Positions 54,831 through 63,794 of a stretch of 64,000 nt of DNA are shown here, piece after piece (position 1 is the stretch's first letter; every line of letters begins with the position of its first letter). Origin of the DNA: Chitinophaga sp. Cy-1792 (GTDB lineage Bacteria; Bacteroidota; Bacteroidia; Chitinophagales; Chitinophagaceae); contig NZ_VWWO01000001.1 of the NCBI RefSeq assembly GCF_011752935.1, positions 372,001-436,000 on the forward strand. The letters run 5' to 3'. A program made the position numbers and the translations under genes. The notes beneath the pieces were generated by a model that saw only the letters and a program-made list of their open reading frames with translations, did no database searches and was not told the DNA's origin.

Positions 54831-57048
54831 ATTTATGCTTGTTCCATTCCTCCATTAGCAGTCTGGACATCAGGTAGCAGACGGTTGATTCTGCGCCCTG
54901 ATTCTGGTTGACATTGTTCTTTTCAAGGCCATCGAAACATCCGTAAGTAAGTGGATTATACACCAGTTGCTTCAGATGATTATTACCCAGGAACCAGCTA
55001 AAAGCTAAACGTAACCGCTCAAGGTAGGAACGATTTTTTGTGAAATTATAAAAAGTATGAAGCGCCAGCATGGTATAAGCCACCTCTATTGGTTGTTCCC
55101 CGCCTTCTGCAACAATTGCATCTTTGCGGTGATACCAGGACTTATTACTGATCACCTTCATGTGATTATGGTTATAGGTTTTCTCCCACAGAAAAGCCAA
55201 ACTTTCTTCGGCAGTACGTCTATAGGCCTCTTCACCTGTGATGGCCCCAGCCATCATCATGGCTTCCGGTAAGACGGCATTTCCGTATGTCAGATATGGT
55301 TCGTACCATTTCCAGGTATCATCCGCTTCCCGGTCATAACACTGCTGCAATCTATAGGCCAATGTTTTAACAATATCTTCTGCAACATCAGATTTTCGGT
55401 ACTGGCGGTAATAAAAAAGTCCTTTTATGGCAAAAGCCATTGCCCTTGGTGAGGTCAGCTGCTCCATCCATTTCAGGCAAAGCCTGAATATGCTGTTTAT
55501 CTGCTGTAGCAGGTCAAATGGTAGTTTGTTGAAGGTATACAGCGCATATCCGAGGGCCCAGATAGCACGGCCATTAGCATCTTCCAGGTTTACCTCCTCA
55601 TTCATTTCGGAAAAAGAGCCATCTACATTCACATAGTTAAGGAATTTACCGGAAGGTTTCTGGCAATATTCTATCACATGAATGTACCTGCGGCAAAGCG
55701 AATAGATGAAGGAAGTAGGCTGTAACTCCTTCATATACATGCACATAGCAATCAATGCACGTGCATTATCGTCCAATGTATAGCCCGACTCCGGATCAGG
55801 GACATCATATTTGGAGAACTGGAGCATGCCGAACTCTGTGGTCATTCTGTCGATATGATCCAGATAGGGAGCGGGCAAATTAGGGAGGAGCGGCTTGTCC
55901 TCCGCAAATACCTGGCTGATGACGCTCATATGGGCTATGGCGACATTTTCCCAGATAGAGCTGCGTGTTTTCTCAATGGCGAGGGTACTCATTCTTTCTC
56001 TGAGCGCAGGATCACCGAGTAGCCGTATGGCCTCATCAGCCAGTTGCTTATCATTGTTAAAGTCTATCAGTCGCCCGCATTCGCCATCCAGCATTTCCAT
56101 TGCCTGCACAAAGGAGGTGGAAATGATGGCACATCCCGCGCTCATGGCATATACAAAAGTGCCACTTACCGCCTGGTGCGGGTCTTTGGAGGTGAACAGG
56201 TATATATCCGTTAAAGCCAGGTAGTCCAGTAAGGTATTTAAAGAGAGATAAGAATTAACAAAACGTACATTATTCTCCAGCTGGTATTCTGCTACTAGCT
56301 GCTCAAGATACTCCCTGTATTTCTCGCCCTGGTGGCTGGATACCACTGGATGGGTTTTACCCAGAATAAGATAAATGGCATTGGGATAATGTTGTACGAT
56401 TTCTCTCATCGCTTTAATACCCGTTTCGATTCCTTTGTTTTCACTCAACAACCCGAAGGTACTGAGAACCAATTTGTTCTGCACGCCGTATTGTTGTTTG
56501 AGCGCTTCCGGATCATCTACAATATGCGCATGGGTACCATGTGGTATGTGCACAATTTTAGATTTGGGCACCTGGTAAACATCTTCCAGCAGTCTGGCAG
56601 ATGAATTTGTCATCACCATTACTTTTGCGGCCAAGGCACTGATGAGGCTAACCACTTTGGTGCATTTGGGGTCAGGGAAAGGCAGGACAGTATGGAATCG
56701 GATAATAAAGGGTTTATCCAGCATGGAGAGCATACCCAGCAGGTTATGTCCATATTCTCCTCCCCAGAGGCCGAATTCGTGTTCAATACATATGAGGTCA
56801 ATTTTTTTATCTCCGTTCACCCTTTGTGCAAATGCGATACAGTCGTCAATATCGAAAGGATTGAGGGTGTAGGCTACTTCGGGCTGTTTTTGTAAGATCG
56901 GCTTTCCGGCCTCCTGTAAGGCACAAACCTGGATCTCTAATTTGCCGTCAAAGCTTTTACGGAGGGAGTTGATCAAATCCTGGGCAAAAGTGGCTATTCC
57001 GCATTCACGAGGAGGATAAGAAGTAACAAAAAGCAAGGTTCTGGTCAT
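54775..57048 (-). CDS. GT4 glycosyltransferase with a C-terminal toroid-like domain
   Basis: A 757-residue two-domain protein. Residues 1-380 are a GT-B family 4 transferase: LFVTSYPPRECGIATFAQDL binding region, LVLSTFGLLSENKGIETGIKAM, then TSKDPHQAVSGTFVYAMSAGCAII where E is replaced by A/S in the usual EPFG-type motif. Residues about 390-757 look like an alpha/alpha toroid (SGYTLDDNARALIAMCMYM, ANGRAIWALGYALYTF, MALHTFYNFT-type repeats), as in some glycosidases and sugar isomerases. The start at 57048 (MTRTLLFV) is preferred over 57102. It is the first gene before the receiver and sigma-54 genes. Confidence 0.85.
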   Translation of the reverse strand: MTRTLLFVTSYPPRECGIATFAQDLINSLRKSFDGKLEIQVCALQEAGKPILQKQPEVAYTLNPFDIDDCIAFAQRVNGDKKIDLICIEHEFGLWGGEYGHNLLGMLSMLDKPFIIRFHTVLPFPDPKCTKVVSLISALAAKVMVMTNSSARLLEDVYQVPKSKIVHIPHGTHAHIVDDPEALKQQYGVQNKLVLSTFGLLSENKGIETGIKAMREIVQHYPNAIYLILGKTHPVVSSHQGEKYREYLEQLVAEYQLENNVRFVNSYLSLNTLLDYLALTDIYLFTSKDPHQAVSGTFVYAMSAGCAIISTSFVQAMEMLDGECGRLIDFNNDKQLADEAIRLLGDPALRERMSTLAIEKTRSSIWENVAIAHMSVISQVFAEDKPLLPNLPAPYLDHIDRMTTEFGMLQFSKYDVPDPESGYTLDDNARALIAMCMYMKELQPTSFIYSLCRRYIHVIEYCQKPSGKFLNYVNVDGSFSEMNEEVNLEDANGRAIWALGYALYTFNKLPFDLLQQINSIFRLCLKWMEQLTSPRAMAFAIKGLFYYRQYRKSDVAEDIVKTLAYRLQQCYDREADDTWKWYEPYLTYGNAVLPEAMMMAGAITGEEAYRRTAEESLAFLWEKTYNHNHMKVISNKSWYHRKDAIVAEGGEQPIEVAYTMLALHTFYNFTKNRSYLERLRLAFSWFLGNNHLKQLVYNPLTYGCFDGLEKNNVNQNQGAESTVCYLMSRLLMEEWNKHKYVTSRQDNSMEPVRIGTN

Positions 57049-57601
57049 AATCCACATTTTTTTTCGTTTATAGAATACAGCCGTACCCTTTGCGGAGTTC
57101 AAATTTCAATCCACTGGATTTATGTGGAATTAAGCGGATTGAGCAGGGGTATTTGAAGAATTTTTTCCACACTTTCTGGTCTACACTGAGGAAGCCCGTT
57201 TCTTTTCCATTTTGATAATTTTTTTTGCAAATTTTTAGTTAATCGATCCTTTCGTTAACATCTGATAAAGGTTTGATATAAACATTATTTTTTACTTCGC
57301 TATACAGAATTAAACTAATTGTATTGTATTCCTCCTAACAGGCAAGCGATTGTTCTTCATTTGTGAATTCAATACTGTTACAGAATTATATCATTTTGGA
57401 CTACTCAGATTATCAATTCGGGATTTATACAACTATAACGATAACAGCTATATAAATTTTACATCCGAGGACTCTTGTCTATTAACATATAATTTCGTTC
57501 ACACGGAATAACAGAGCACCCAAGGAAAACCTTAATAAAATGATGAAGCTTTCCAAAATCAGAAAGGATAAACTATTTGTAGAACCTCTAAACTTGCCCT
57601 C
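57049..57601. other. 553-base intergenic region
   Basis: An AT-rich divergent region between the GT4 gene and the small acidic-tail gene. A 30-codon frame at 57541 has no coding features. No exact TTTG-N19-TAnnTTTG promoter was found. Confidence 0.4.
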
Positions 57602-57880
57602 ATGCGTAATATTTCCTGCACATTCAATGTAGATGGTGTGCCTACCAAGGTCATCCTCAGAAAAGTCCCCAAAGAAAGAAGATTCCTGGTATCATTAGAT
57701 GGCGTATCTACCGAATACGTGATCTCAGACGAAACCAATGAAATCGAATACTTTGACGGTCCGGTATTAAACGACTATTTCTTCAGCCGGGTCGTATGGC
57801 TTATCAGACAATACTTCCCTAATGTCCGCGCCATTGTAAAAGCCGGTGAAGATGATTATGAAGATTATGATGATTACTAG
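57602..57880 (+). CDS. Hypothetical protein with acidic, Tyr-rich tail
   Basis: A 92-residue soluble protein I do not recognise. The first 75 residues alternate beta-type segments (CTFNVDGVPTKVILRKV, RRFLVSLDGVSTEYVIS) and end in an amphipathic helix (FFSRVVWLIRQYFPNVRAIV). The tail is a run of Asp, Glu and Tyr (GEDDYEDYDDY). It lies alone between a 550-base region and a terminator. The regular codon use speaks for a real gene. Confidence 0.6.
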   Translation: MRNISCTFNVDGVPTKVILRKVPKERRFLVSLDGVSTEYVISDETNEIEYFDGPVLNDYFFSRVVWLIRQYFPNVRAIVKAGEDDYEDYDDY

Positions 57881-58066
57881 CAGATAAAGGATATTCTGCC
57901 TTGATTATAGCTCCCTTTTCATAGATTGTCATGTCATAATATTCTCCTCAGATATTAAATGAAGAAATTTATAACAGAAGAAAATGTACCCTTTTTTTCT
58001 GTTTTATCGATATTCTCTATTCCGAAAAGGAACTAAAATGTGATGTTTAGTATTTTACCAGGCAAA

Positions 58067-58100
58067 AAAAAGAAGAACGGGTAATGCCGTTCTTCTTTTT
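58067..58100. terminator. Bidirectional terminator
   Basis: A perfect 14-bp stem (58067-58080 with 58087-58100), a 6-base loop, and A and T tracts on either side. It serves the convergent small gene and gpsA. Confidence 0.9.
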
Positions 58101-58127
58101 AATATGTTATGGAGATGATTTAATTAT

Positions 58128-59156
58128 TTAGATAAATCCTTTTTCCAGGGCCAGGAATGCTTCTGTAGGATGTACCTGCTGCCAGAGAATGGCAAAAACA
58201 GCCTGTGCAACCGGCATAAAAGCACCAATATTACGGTTCATTTCATGCATACACTTGCTGGCATAATACCCTTCCGCAATCATGTTGAGCTCCAGCTGCG
58301 CCGCCTTTACAGAATACCCCTTACCGATCATATTACCGAAAGTACGGTTACGGCTATGTAGTGAATAGCAGGTCACCAGTAAATCGCCGAGATATGCACT
58401 GGCACTATAGTTATGCACAGCGCACTCCACACCTTCTTCCTCGGCTTTTGCATTTTCATATTTCTCGAGAAAGGTCTGCATCTCCCTAAAACAATTTGTA
58501 ATAAATACGCTCAGGAAGTTGTCGCCATACTCCAGCCCATGTGCAATACCAGCGCCCAACGCATATATATTCTTCAGCACGGCAGCGAGCTGCACGCCGA
58601 TCACATCTGTATTAACGATGGTTTGCAGGTAACTGTTAGAGAATTTATCTGCAATAGCCTGTGTTCTTTCAGGAATCAGACCGGAAAAAGTCAGGTAAGA
58701 AAGTTTTTCATTGGCCACCTCTTCCGCATGACAAGGTCCTGTGATGGTGAAATACCTGTCTAACGGCAGCTTAAAGCGATGTGCCAGATATTCATTTATC
58801 AGCGTATTCGTGCTGGGCACCAGTCCTTTGATGGCCGAGATCACATATTTATTTTCGAAAGCATTTTCTGGCAGGTCTACCAGTACTTCTTCCAAAAAGG
58901 CGGATGGTACAGAAAGTACAATCTGATCAGCTGCACCAACAATATATTCCAGGTCGCTGCTCAGCTCGAGCAGGTTGGTATTGAATTGAACAGAAGTCAG
59001 ATAATGCTTATTGTGATGACGCAACTGCATATATCTGATGGTATCTTCATTACGAATCCACCAGTAAATGCGATGTCCGTTATCTGTCAGGATCTTGGCG
59101 AGTGCGGTTGCCCAGCTTCCTCCGCCAATAATTCCTATACTGGTATCCTTACTCAC
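58128..59156 (-). CDS. gpsA: Glycerol-3-phosphate dehydrogenase [NAD(P)+]
   Basis: A 342-residue enzyme that reduces dihydroxyacetone phosphate to sn-glycerol-3-phosphate for phospholipid synthesis. IGIIGGGSWATALAKIL near residue 8 is the Rossmann dinucleotide loop, YVISAIKGLVPSTNT and GPCHAEEVANEKLSYLT near 135-155 are substrate contacts and LAAVLKNIYALGAGIAHGLEYGDN near 195 contains the catalytic Lys. It is preceded by the terminator of the efflux cluster, so it has its own promoter. Confidence 0.93.
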   Translation of the reverse strand: MSKDTSIGIIGGGSWATALAKILTDNGHRIYWWIRNEDTIRYMQLRHHNKHYLTSVQFNTNLLELSSDLEYIVGAADQIVLSVPSAFLEEVLVDLPENAFENKYVISAIKGLVPSTNTLINEYLAHRFKLPLDRYFTITGPCHAEEVANEKLSYLTFSGLIPERTQAIADKFSNSYLQTIVNTDVIGVQLAAVLKNIYALGAGIAHGLEYGDNFLSVFITNCFREMQTFLEKYENAKAEEEGVECAVHNYSASAYLGDLLVTCYSLHSRNRTFGNMIGKGYSVKAAQLELNMIAEGYYASKCMHEMNRNIGAFMPVAQAVFAILWQQVHPTEAFLALEKGFI

Positions 59157-59202
59157 AGTGCGAATTTTTACGCAATGTAACGAAATTGCCTCTATTGGAA
59201 AT

Positions 59203-59239
59203 GAGAAAGCCGTCTCTATTGTATAGAGACGGCTTTCTC
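59203..59239. terminator. Terminator, CCGTCTCTA-core family
   Basis: A perfect 17-bp stem (59203-59219 with 59223-59239) and TGT loop. It ends the minus-strand efflux genes. The core is GCCGTCTCTAT/ATAGAGACGGC. Confidence 0.85.
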
Positions 59240-59259
59240 TTATCTGTTGTTATAACGGA

Positions 59260-60639
59260 TTATTTCTGGTTGCCTTCAAAGAGTTGTGTTTTCGGCACTA
59301 CTTTCACTTTTTTCCCGTTGGAAAGTGTTTTACTTACAGCACTGTAAGGAGCACTGATAACGGTATCTCCTTCTTTCAGGCCGCTGAGGATTTCAATATT
59401 TGTATCGTCCTGTACGCCGGTTGTTACAGTAACCATTTTAACGGTATTGTCTTTTTCCAGTACAAATACCACTTCATTCACATCCGTTTTGGTGGCTGCG
59501 GAAGAACCAGGTGTAGTATTATCCTGTACTGGTTTCTTATCTCCTTTTACACTGTCGAGGTCACGGGTGGTAACTGCGTTGATAGGAATGGCCAGTATAT
59601 TGTTTACGTGTCTTGTCTGAATATCCACGCTGGCACTCATTCCCGGACGGAAAGGGTATACTCTTTTCTGGCCGTTGGAGGTTACAACGAGGTCGCTATA
59701 ACTGCTGGGCAGGATACGGATATGTACAATATAGTTGGTAACCTGTTCTGCGGAGCTGGTAGAAGTAGATGTCAGCGAAGCAGCGTTTTTGCTGGAGCTG
59801 GCGATCTGAGTTACGATGCCTTTGAATTTACGGTTGTTGTAGGCATCTACTTCAATGATGGCGGTATCGCCATATTTTACTTTAGGGATATCATTCTCTC
59901 CTACATCCACCTGTACTTCCATGGCGTTCATATCAGCGATACGAAGCATTTCAGTACCGGTCATCTGTGCGGTACCAACTACACGCTCTCCTTTCTTTAC
60001 ATTCAACAGGGAGATGATACCACCCATTGGTGCAGCGATAGTGGTTCTGCCCAGATTTTTATTAGCTTCTGTGAGGTTGGCCTGCGCACTGGCAACAGCA
60101 AATTTATTACTGTTGATAGATTGTACAGCGGCGTTATAATCAGCCTGGGAGGCGAGATAGGTCGCTTCTGCGGTCTCAAACTCGGAACGGGAAATCACTT
60201 TCTGTTCGAGGAGAGATTTATTACGGTCGTATGCCGCTTTATTCTGGTCGAGACGGGCTTTATAAGAACTCAATGCGGCATTGGTGTTGGCCAGCTGGGC
60301 CTGTGACTGGCTTACGGAGGCAGCAGCTTTGTCTACCATGGAACCGTAAATATCAGCGTAGATCCTGGCTACTACCTGCCCTCTTTTTACGGAATCTCCT
60401 TCCTGTACGAGCAGGTCGGTGATTTCACCGGAAACGTCGGAGCTTACTTTTACTTCAATTTCGGGATAAATTTTACCGCTGGCAGTAACTACCTCGATAA
60501 TATTTTTCTTTTCCGCCTTGTCTGTCGCAACTTTAATTCCTTCTTCCTTTCCAACAATTCCGGCTGCTTTTAATACCAGAAATAGAATAACGAGTGAACC
60601 AAGAATGCCTATGAGCCAATAAAGTGTCTTTTTCTTCAT
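59260..60639 (-). CDS. Periplasmic adaptor (HlyD/MacA type) of an efflux pump
   Basis: A 459-residue membrane-fusion protein with an N-terminal membrane anchor (LYWLIGILGSLVILFLVL). The lipoyl half-motifs are SGKIYPEIEVKVSSDVSGEI and IAAPMGGIISLLNVKKGERV, separated by a coiled-coil hairpin of about 110 residues (ARIYADIYG to NLGRT). Beta-barrel and membrane-proximal domains follow. It should link an inner-membrane pump to TolC. It lies 23 bases downstream of the TolC gene, with the ATPase genes further up, so it is part of a MacAB-TolC-like system. Confidence 0.9.
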   Translation of the reverse strand: MKKKTLYWLIGILGSLVILFLVLKAAGIVGKEEGIKVATDKAEKKNIIEVVTASGKIYPEIEVKVSSDVSGEITDLLVQEGDSVKRGQVVARIYADIYGSMVDKAAASVSQSQAQLANTNAALSSYKARLDQNKAAYDRNKSLLEQKVISRSEFETAEATYLASQADYNAAVQSINSNKFAVASAQANLTEANKNLGRTTIAAPMGGIISLLNVKKGERVVGTAQMTGTEMLRIADMNAMEVQVDVGENDIPKVKYGDTAIIEVDAYNNRKFKGIVTQIASSSKNAASLTSTSTSSAEQVTNYIVHIRILPSSYSDLVVTSNGQKRVYPFRPGMSASVDIQTRHVNNILAIPINAVTTRDLDSVKGDKKPVQDNTTPGSSAATKTDVNEVVFVLEKDNTVKMVTVTTGVQDDTNIEILSGLKEGDTVISAPYSAVSKTLSNGKKVKVVPKTQLFEGNQK

Positions 60640-60662
60640 AAAGCAGTTATTTCCTGGACAAG

Positions 60663-62114
60663 CTACAGGGAAATTTTCTGATCTCTGTAGAATTCCAGCA
60701 ATTTCATTTTAAATATATAATCATACTGCGCAGAGACCTTGTCTATCTGGGCTCTGAACAGTTTACTCTGTGTAGTAATATAATCAATGGTATTCATCAG
60801 ACCAAGGTTAAAACGCTTGGTAGCGAAATCATAAGCCTTCTGTGCGGCATCTACTCCTTTTGTAGATGCGTTGAATTTCTGTAATGCTGCTACAGCATTG
60901 GCATGAGCAGTATAAATATCCTGTCTGAGCTTCTGAACATCCAGGTCACGGTTCAACTTTACATTTTCAACATTCAGTGCCGCTTTTTTGGAATTGGCTT
61001 TCGCCTGCCATCCGTTAAAGATAGGAATGCGTAGACTCACTTGTATATATTGCTGGAAGTTATTGCTAACCTGGTCCCAGAAAGGCGACATTGTAATGGC
61101 GCCTGGCGGGATGGTATAACCTGGCTGTAATACATAGGCACTTGGGTTACTGGCTAAAAAACCAATCGTGTCTACTTTGGGTACTGCCTTTGACAGGTCT
61201 GTCGTTTTGATATTATTGGCAAAGCTGGATCCCAGACCTGCGGTTAGGCTAAGATTAGGATACTGTTGGGCTTTTACCGATTTATAATTAAACTCTGCTG
61301 ATTTGATTTTCATTTCATCAGATTTCAGCAATGGATAAGTAGTAGTGGCGGTACTGTATACCATTTCTGGCGCCATTTCATCCAGGCGTGCCATCTGCAA
61401 ATCAAAGATATTTTCAGGTACTTCTGGCTGGAATGGGATTTCGAAATCCAGGTTTAGGTAAGCCTTCATCTGAAGGATGGAGAGCGTTACATTATTTTGA
61501 GCGGTAACCAGATTCACGCTGTCGGAGGCCAGCTGTGCTTCCAGGTCTGCCTGGTTGCTTTCCGGTACAGATCCTGCGATAACGAGTTTTCTGGTGTTTC
61601 CAAGATTGGAATTGGTGAGCTTTACCTGAACTTCATTTACCTTAACCTGTTCAATATTTAACAATATCTGCAGAAAAGCCGTTGCAACATTAAATGCAAG
61701 ATCATTACGGGCTTTGTCCATCAGGAAGATGTTGGATTTAAGATCCATCAGGTTTGCTTTAACCTGATTTTGCATTGAAAACCAGTTAAATATATTGACT
61801 GAAGTCGTCAATCCTCCATTAGCTGAGTAGAATGATTGCTGAATATAAGTGTTAGTCGCCGGGCTGGGGTTACGACCTTCGTTAAATGCTCCACCGAGGG
61901 AACCACTTAAGGAAGGTATCCTGTTAAGCTGGCTTTGTTTAAGGGTTAACTCAGCCATACGTTTTTGTATGTCTTGCTGTTTAACCTGAATATTATGTTG
62001 TAATGCATAATCCACGCAACGTTGCAAACTCCACGTATCCTGCGCAACTGCCGTTGAGATGTTAGCAAACATGAACAAAAGCAGGCACCAGCCTGCGTAT
62101 CGGGATAATCTCAT
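60663..62114 (-). CDS. TolC-family outer membrane efflux protein
   Basis: A 483-residue outer-membrane channel. The start at 62114 gives the signal peptide MRLSRYAGWCLLLFMFANIS, cut after AVA; the longer frame to 62222 adds 36 residues without function. The two homologous OEP repeats are seen as WSLQRCVDYALQHNIQVKQQ near residue 30 and its counterpart near 270 (LKSDEMKIKSAEFNYKSV), each with long helices. TolC proteins form the trimeric duct of tripartite pumps; the neighbours are the adaptor and two ABC ATPases. Confidence 0.9.
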   Translation of the reverse strand: MRLSRYAGWCLLLFMFANISTAVAQDTWSLQRCVDYALQHNIQVKQQDIQKRMAELTLKQSQLNRIPSLSGSLGGAFNEGRNPSPATNTYIQQSFYSANGGLTTSVNIFNWFSMQNQVKANLMDLKSNIFLMDKARNDLAFNVATAFLQILLNIEQVKVNEVQVKLTNSNLGNTRKLVIAGSVPESNQADLEAQLASDSVNLVTAQNNVTLSILQMKAYLNLDFEIPFQPEVPENIFDLQMARLDEMAPEMVYSTATTTYPLLKSDEMKIKSAEFNYKSVKAQQYPNLSLTAGLGSSFANNIKTTDLSKAVPKVDTIGFLASNPSAYVLQPGYTIPPGAITMSPFWDQVSNNFQQYIQVSLRIPIFNGWQAKANSKKAALNVENVKLNRDLDVQKLRQDIYTAHANAVAALQKFNASTKGVDAAQKAYDFATKRFNLGLMNTIDYITTQSKLFRAQIDKVSAQYDYIFKMKLLEFYRDQKISL

Positions 62115-62262
62115 AGCATTACAAAAATATAATAATTGTGATGATACTTTCATCTTCATAATGACAGAAGGCAAAATTTTCGTAGGTATGGCATCATACC
62201 TCGAATTTTGAGTGTACAACATAATCTATTTTTATCAGATTTGATAAAAGCAACCAGAAATA

Positions 62263-62928
62263 TTATGCCTGTATTTGTCCATCGCGAAGCTGGATGATAC
62301 GGTTGCCATAGGTTGCATTAAGGTCGGAGTGGGTAACCTGAACAATGGTGATTTTATCTTGCTGGTTAAGTTCCTTAAATAATTGCATAATAACTTTTGC
62401 CTGGTCTGAATGCAGGTTACCGGTTGGCTCGTCGGCAAGAATAACCCTTGGTTCCGCTACCAGTGCACGTGCAATACCTACCAGCTGCTGCTGGCCGCCG
62501 GAAAGCTGGTTCGGGAACAGGTCTTTTTTAGCAACAATATTAAAGCGGTCCAGGATATCGGCCACCTTACTCTTACGCTCTGAAGAAGGAACGTTCTTAT
62601 ATAATAATGGCGTTTCGATATTTTCGTATACCGTCAGTTCATCGATCAGGTGATAGGCCTGGAATACAAAACCTATCGCTCCGCGGTGCAAAAGGGTACG
62701 TTTCTTCTCACTCAGTTTATCTACCTGCTCATTCTGGAAAAAGTACTGGCCGGCTGATGGCTCTTCCAGTAAGCCCATAATATGAAGTAAGGTAGATTTA
62801 CCGGAACCGGAAGGCCCCATAATGGAAACAAACTCTCCTTCCCTGATTTCCAGATTGATATCTTTCAAAATTTCATTCTTCCCAAATCCTACGGGATAAT
62901 GTTTGGATATATGCTGCAATTGTATCAT
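62263..62928 (-). CDS. ABC transporter ATP-binding protein (MacB/LolD type), divergent
   Basis: A 221-residue ATPase. Walker A is [10 protein letters not shown] near residue 38, the Q-loop [18 protein letters not shown] near 86, signature LSGGQQQ near 142, Walker [11 protein letters not shown] near 162 and the H-loop VTHSDLN near 198. Two conserved positions differ: Leu149 stands where Arg follows LSGGQQQ, and His173 replaces the D-loop Asp (NLHSDQ rather than NLDS). It would pair with an FtsX-like permease, none of which is in the window. It lies 142 bases downstream of a more standard ATPase gene. Confidence 0.88.
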   Translation of the reverse strand: MIQLQHISKHYPVGFGKNEILKDINLEIREGEFVSIMGPSGSGKSTLLHIMGLLEEPSAGQYFFQNEQVDKLSEKKRTLLHRGAIGFVFQAYHLIDELTVYENIETPLLYKNVPSSERKSKVADILDRFNIVAKKDLFPNQLSGGQQQLVGIARALVAEPRVILADEPTGNLHSDQAKVIMQLFKELNQQDKITIVQVTHSDLNATYGNRIIQLRDGQIQA

Positions 62929-63070
62929 TATAATATTTTTTAGAGATAAAAAGTGACAGCGTGTGTTGACACACCCGCTGATTTGCTGTTTCTTGTTATT
63001 CTACTCGTATTACTGATAAAATCTTAACGTTAAAGGTTGTACGCAGAAATTATGAACGCTCCCCTATTCC

Positions 63071-63760
63071 CTATACGTGAAACTGCTCACGGATATTCTC
63101 TGTTACCACACGGCCATCGAATAAGTTGATTACACGATGTGCGAAGCCGGCGTCGTAAGGTGAGTGCGTAACCATGATCAGGGTAGTACCTGCGTTGTTC
63201 AGCTCCTGTAACAGTTTCATTACTTCTTCCCCATTGGAGGAATCCAGGTTACCGGTAGGCTCATCCGCCAGTATCAGATTAGGTTTGGCTACCACCGCAC
63301 GGGCAATGGCTACGCGTTGCTGCTGACCACCGGACAGCTGCTGCGGAAAGTGATTCCGGCGGTGCATGATATTCATGCGCTCCAGCACTTCTTCTACCTT
63401 TTGCTTTCTTTCCGGGCCCGGCACTTTCAGGTACAGCAAAGGCAATTCTACATTTTCATATACGGTGAGTTCATCTATCAGGTTGAAACTCTGGAAAACG
63501 AATCCAATGGCTCCTTTACGCAATTGCGCACGTTGGCGCTCACTCATTCTGGCCACTTCTTTGCCCCAGAAATGATATTCTCCATCAGAAGGATTGTCCA
63601 GCAATCCCAGGATATTCAGTAAGGTGGACTTACCACAACCAGAAGGGCCCATAATTGCTACAAACTCTCCGTCCTGAATTTCCATATTGATACCGTTCAA
63701 TGCTGTGGTTTCTACTTCTTCAGTAGTAAACAGTTTTTGTAAGTTAACGGTGCGTATCAT
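63071..63760 (-). CDS. ABC transporter ATP-binding protein (MacB/LolD type)
   Basis: A 229-residue ATPase with the standard motifs: Walker [17 protein letters not shown] near residue 36, Q-loop [18 protein letters not shown], signature [17 protein letters not shown], Walker [17 protein letters not shown] and H-loop VTHSPYDAG. It is of the family that drives MacB, LolCDE and FtsEX. It starts 34 bases downstream of the end of a second adaptor gene, so it is part of the same operon. Its permease is likely coded beyond the right edge. Confidence 0.9.
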   Translation of the reverse strand: MIRTVNLQKLFTTEEVETTALNGINMEIQDGEFVAIMGPSGCGKSTLLNILGLLDNPSDGEYHFWGKEVARMSERQRAQLRKGAIGFVFQSFNLIDELTVYENVELPLLYLKVPGPERKQKVEEVLERMNIMHRRNHFPQQLSGGQQQRVAIARAVVAKPNLILADEPTGNLDSSNGEEVMKLLQELNNAGTTLIMVTHSPYDAGFAHRVINLFDGRVVTENIREQFHV

Positions 63761-63794
63761 AATTTCTATTTAAGGGATTTGAAATATAATATTA

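Noticed and set aside
59284..60306. A 340-codon plus-strand frame inside the adaptor gene
   Set aside because: Antisense to the adaptor; no motif, Cys/Tyr/Phe-rich random look.
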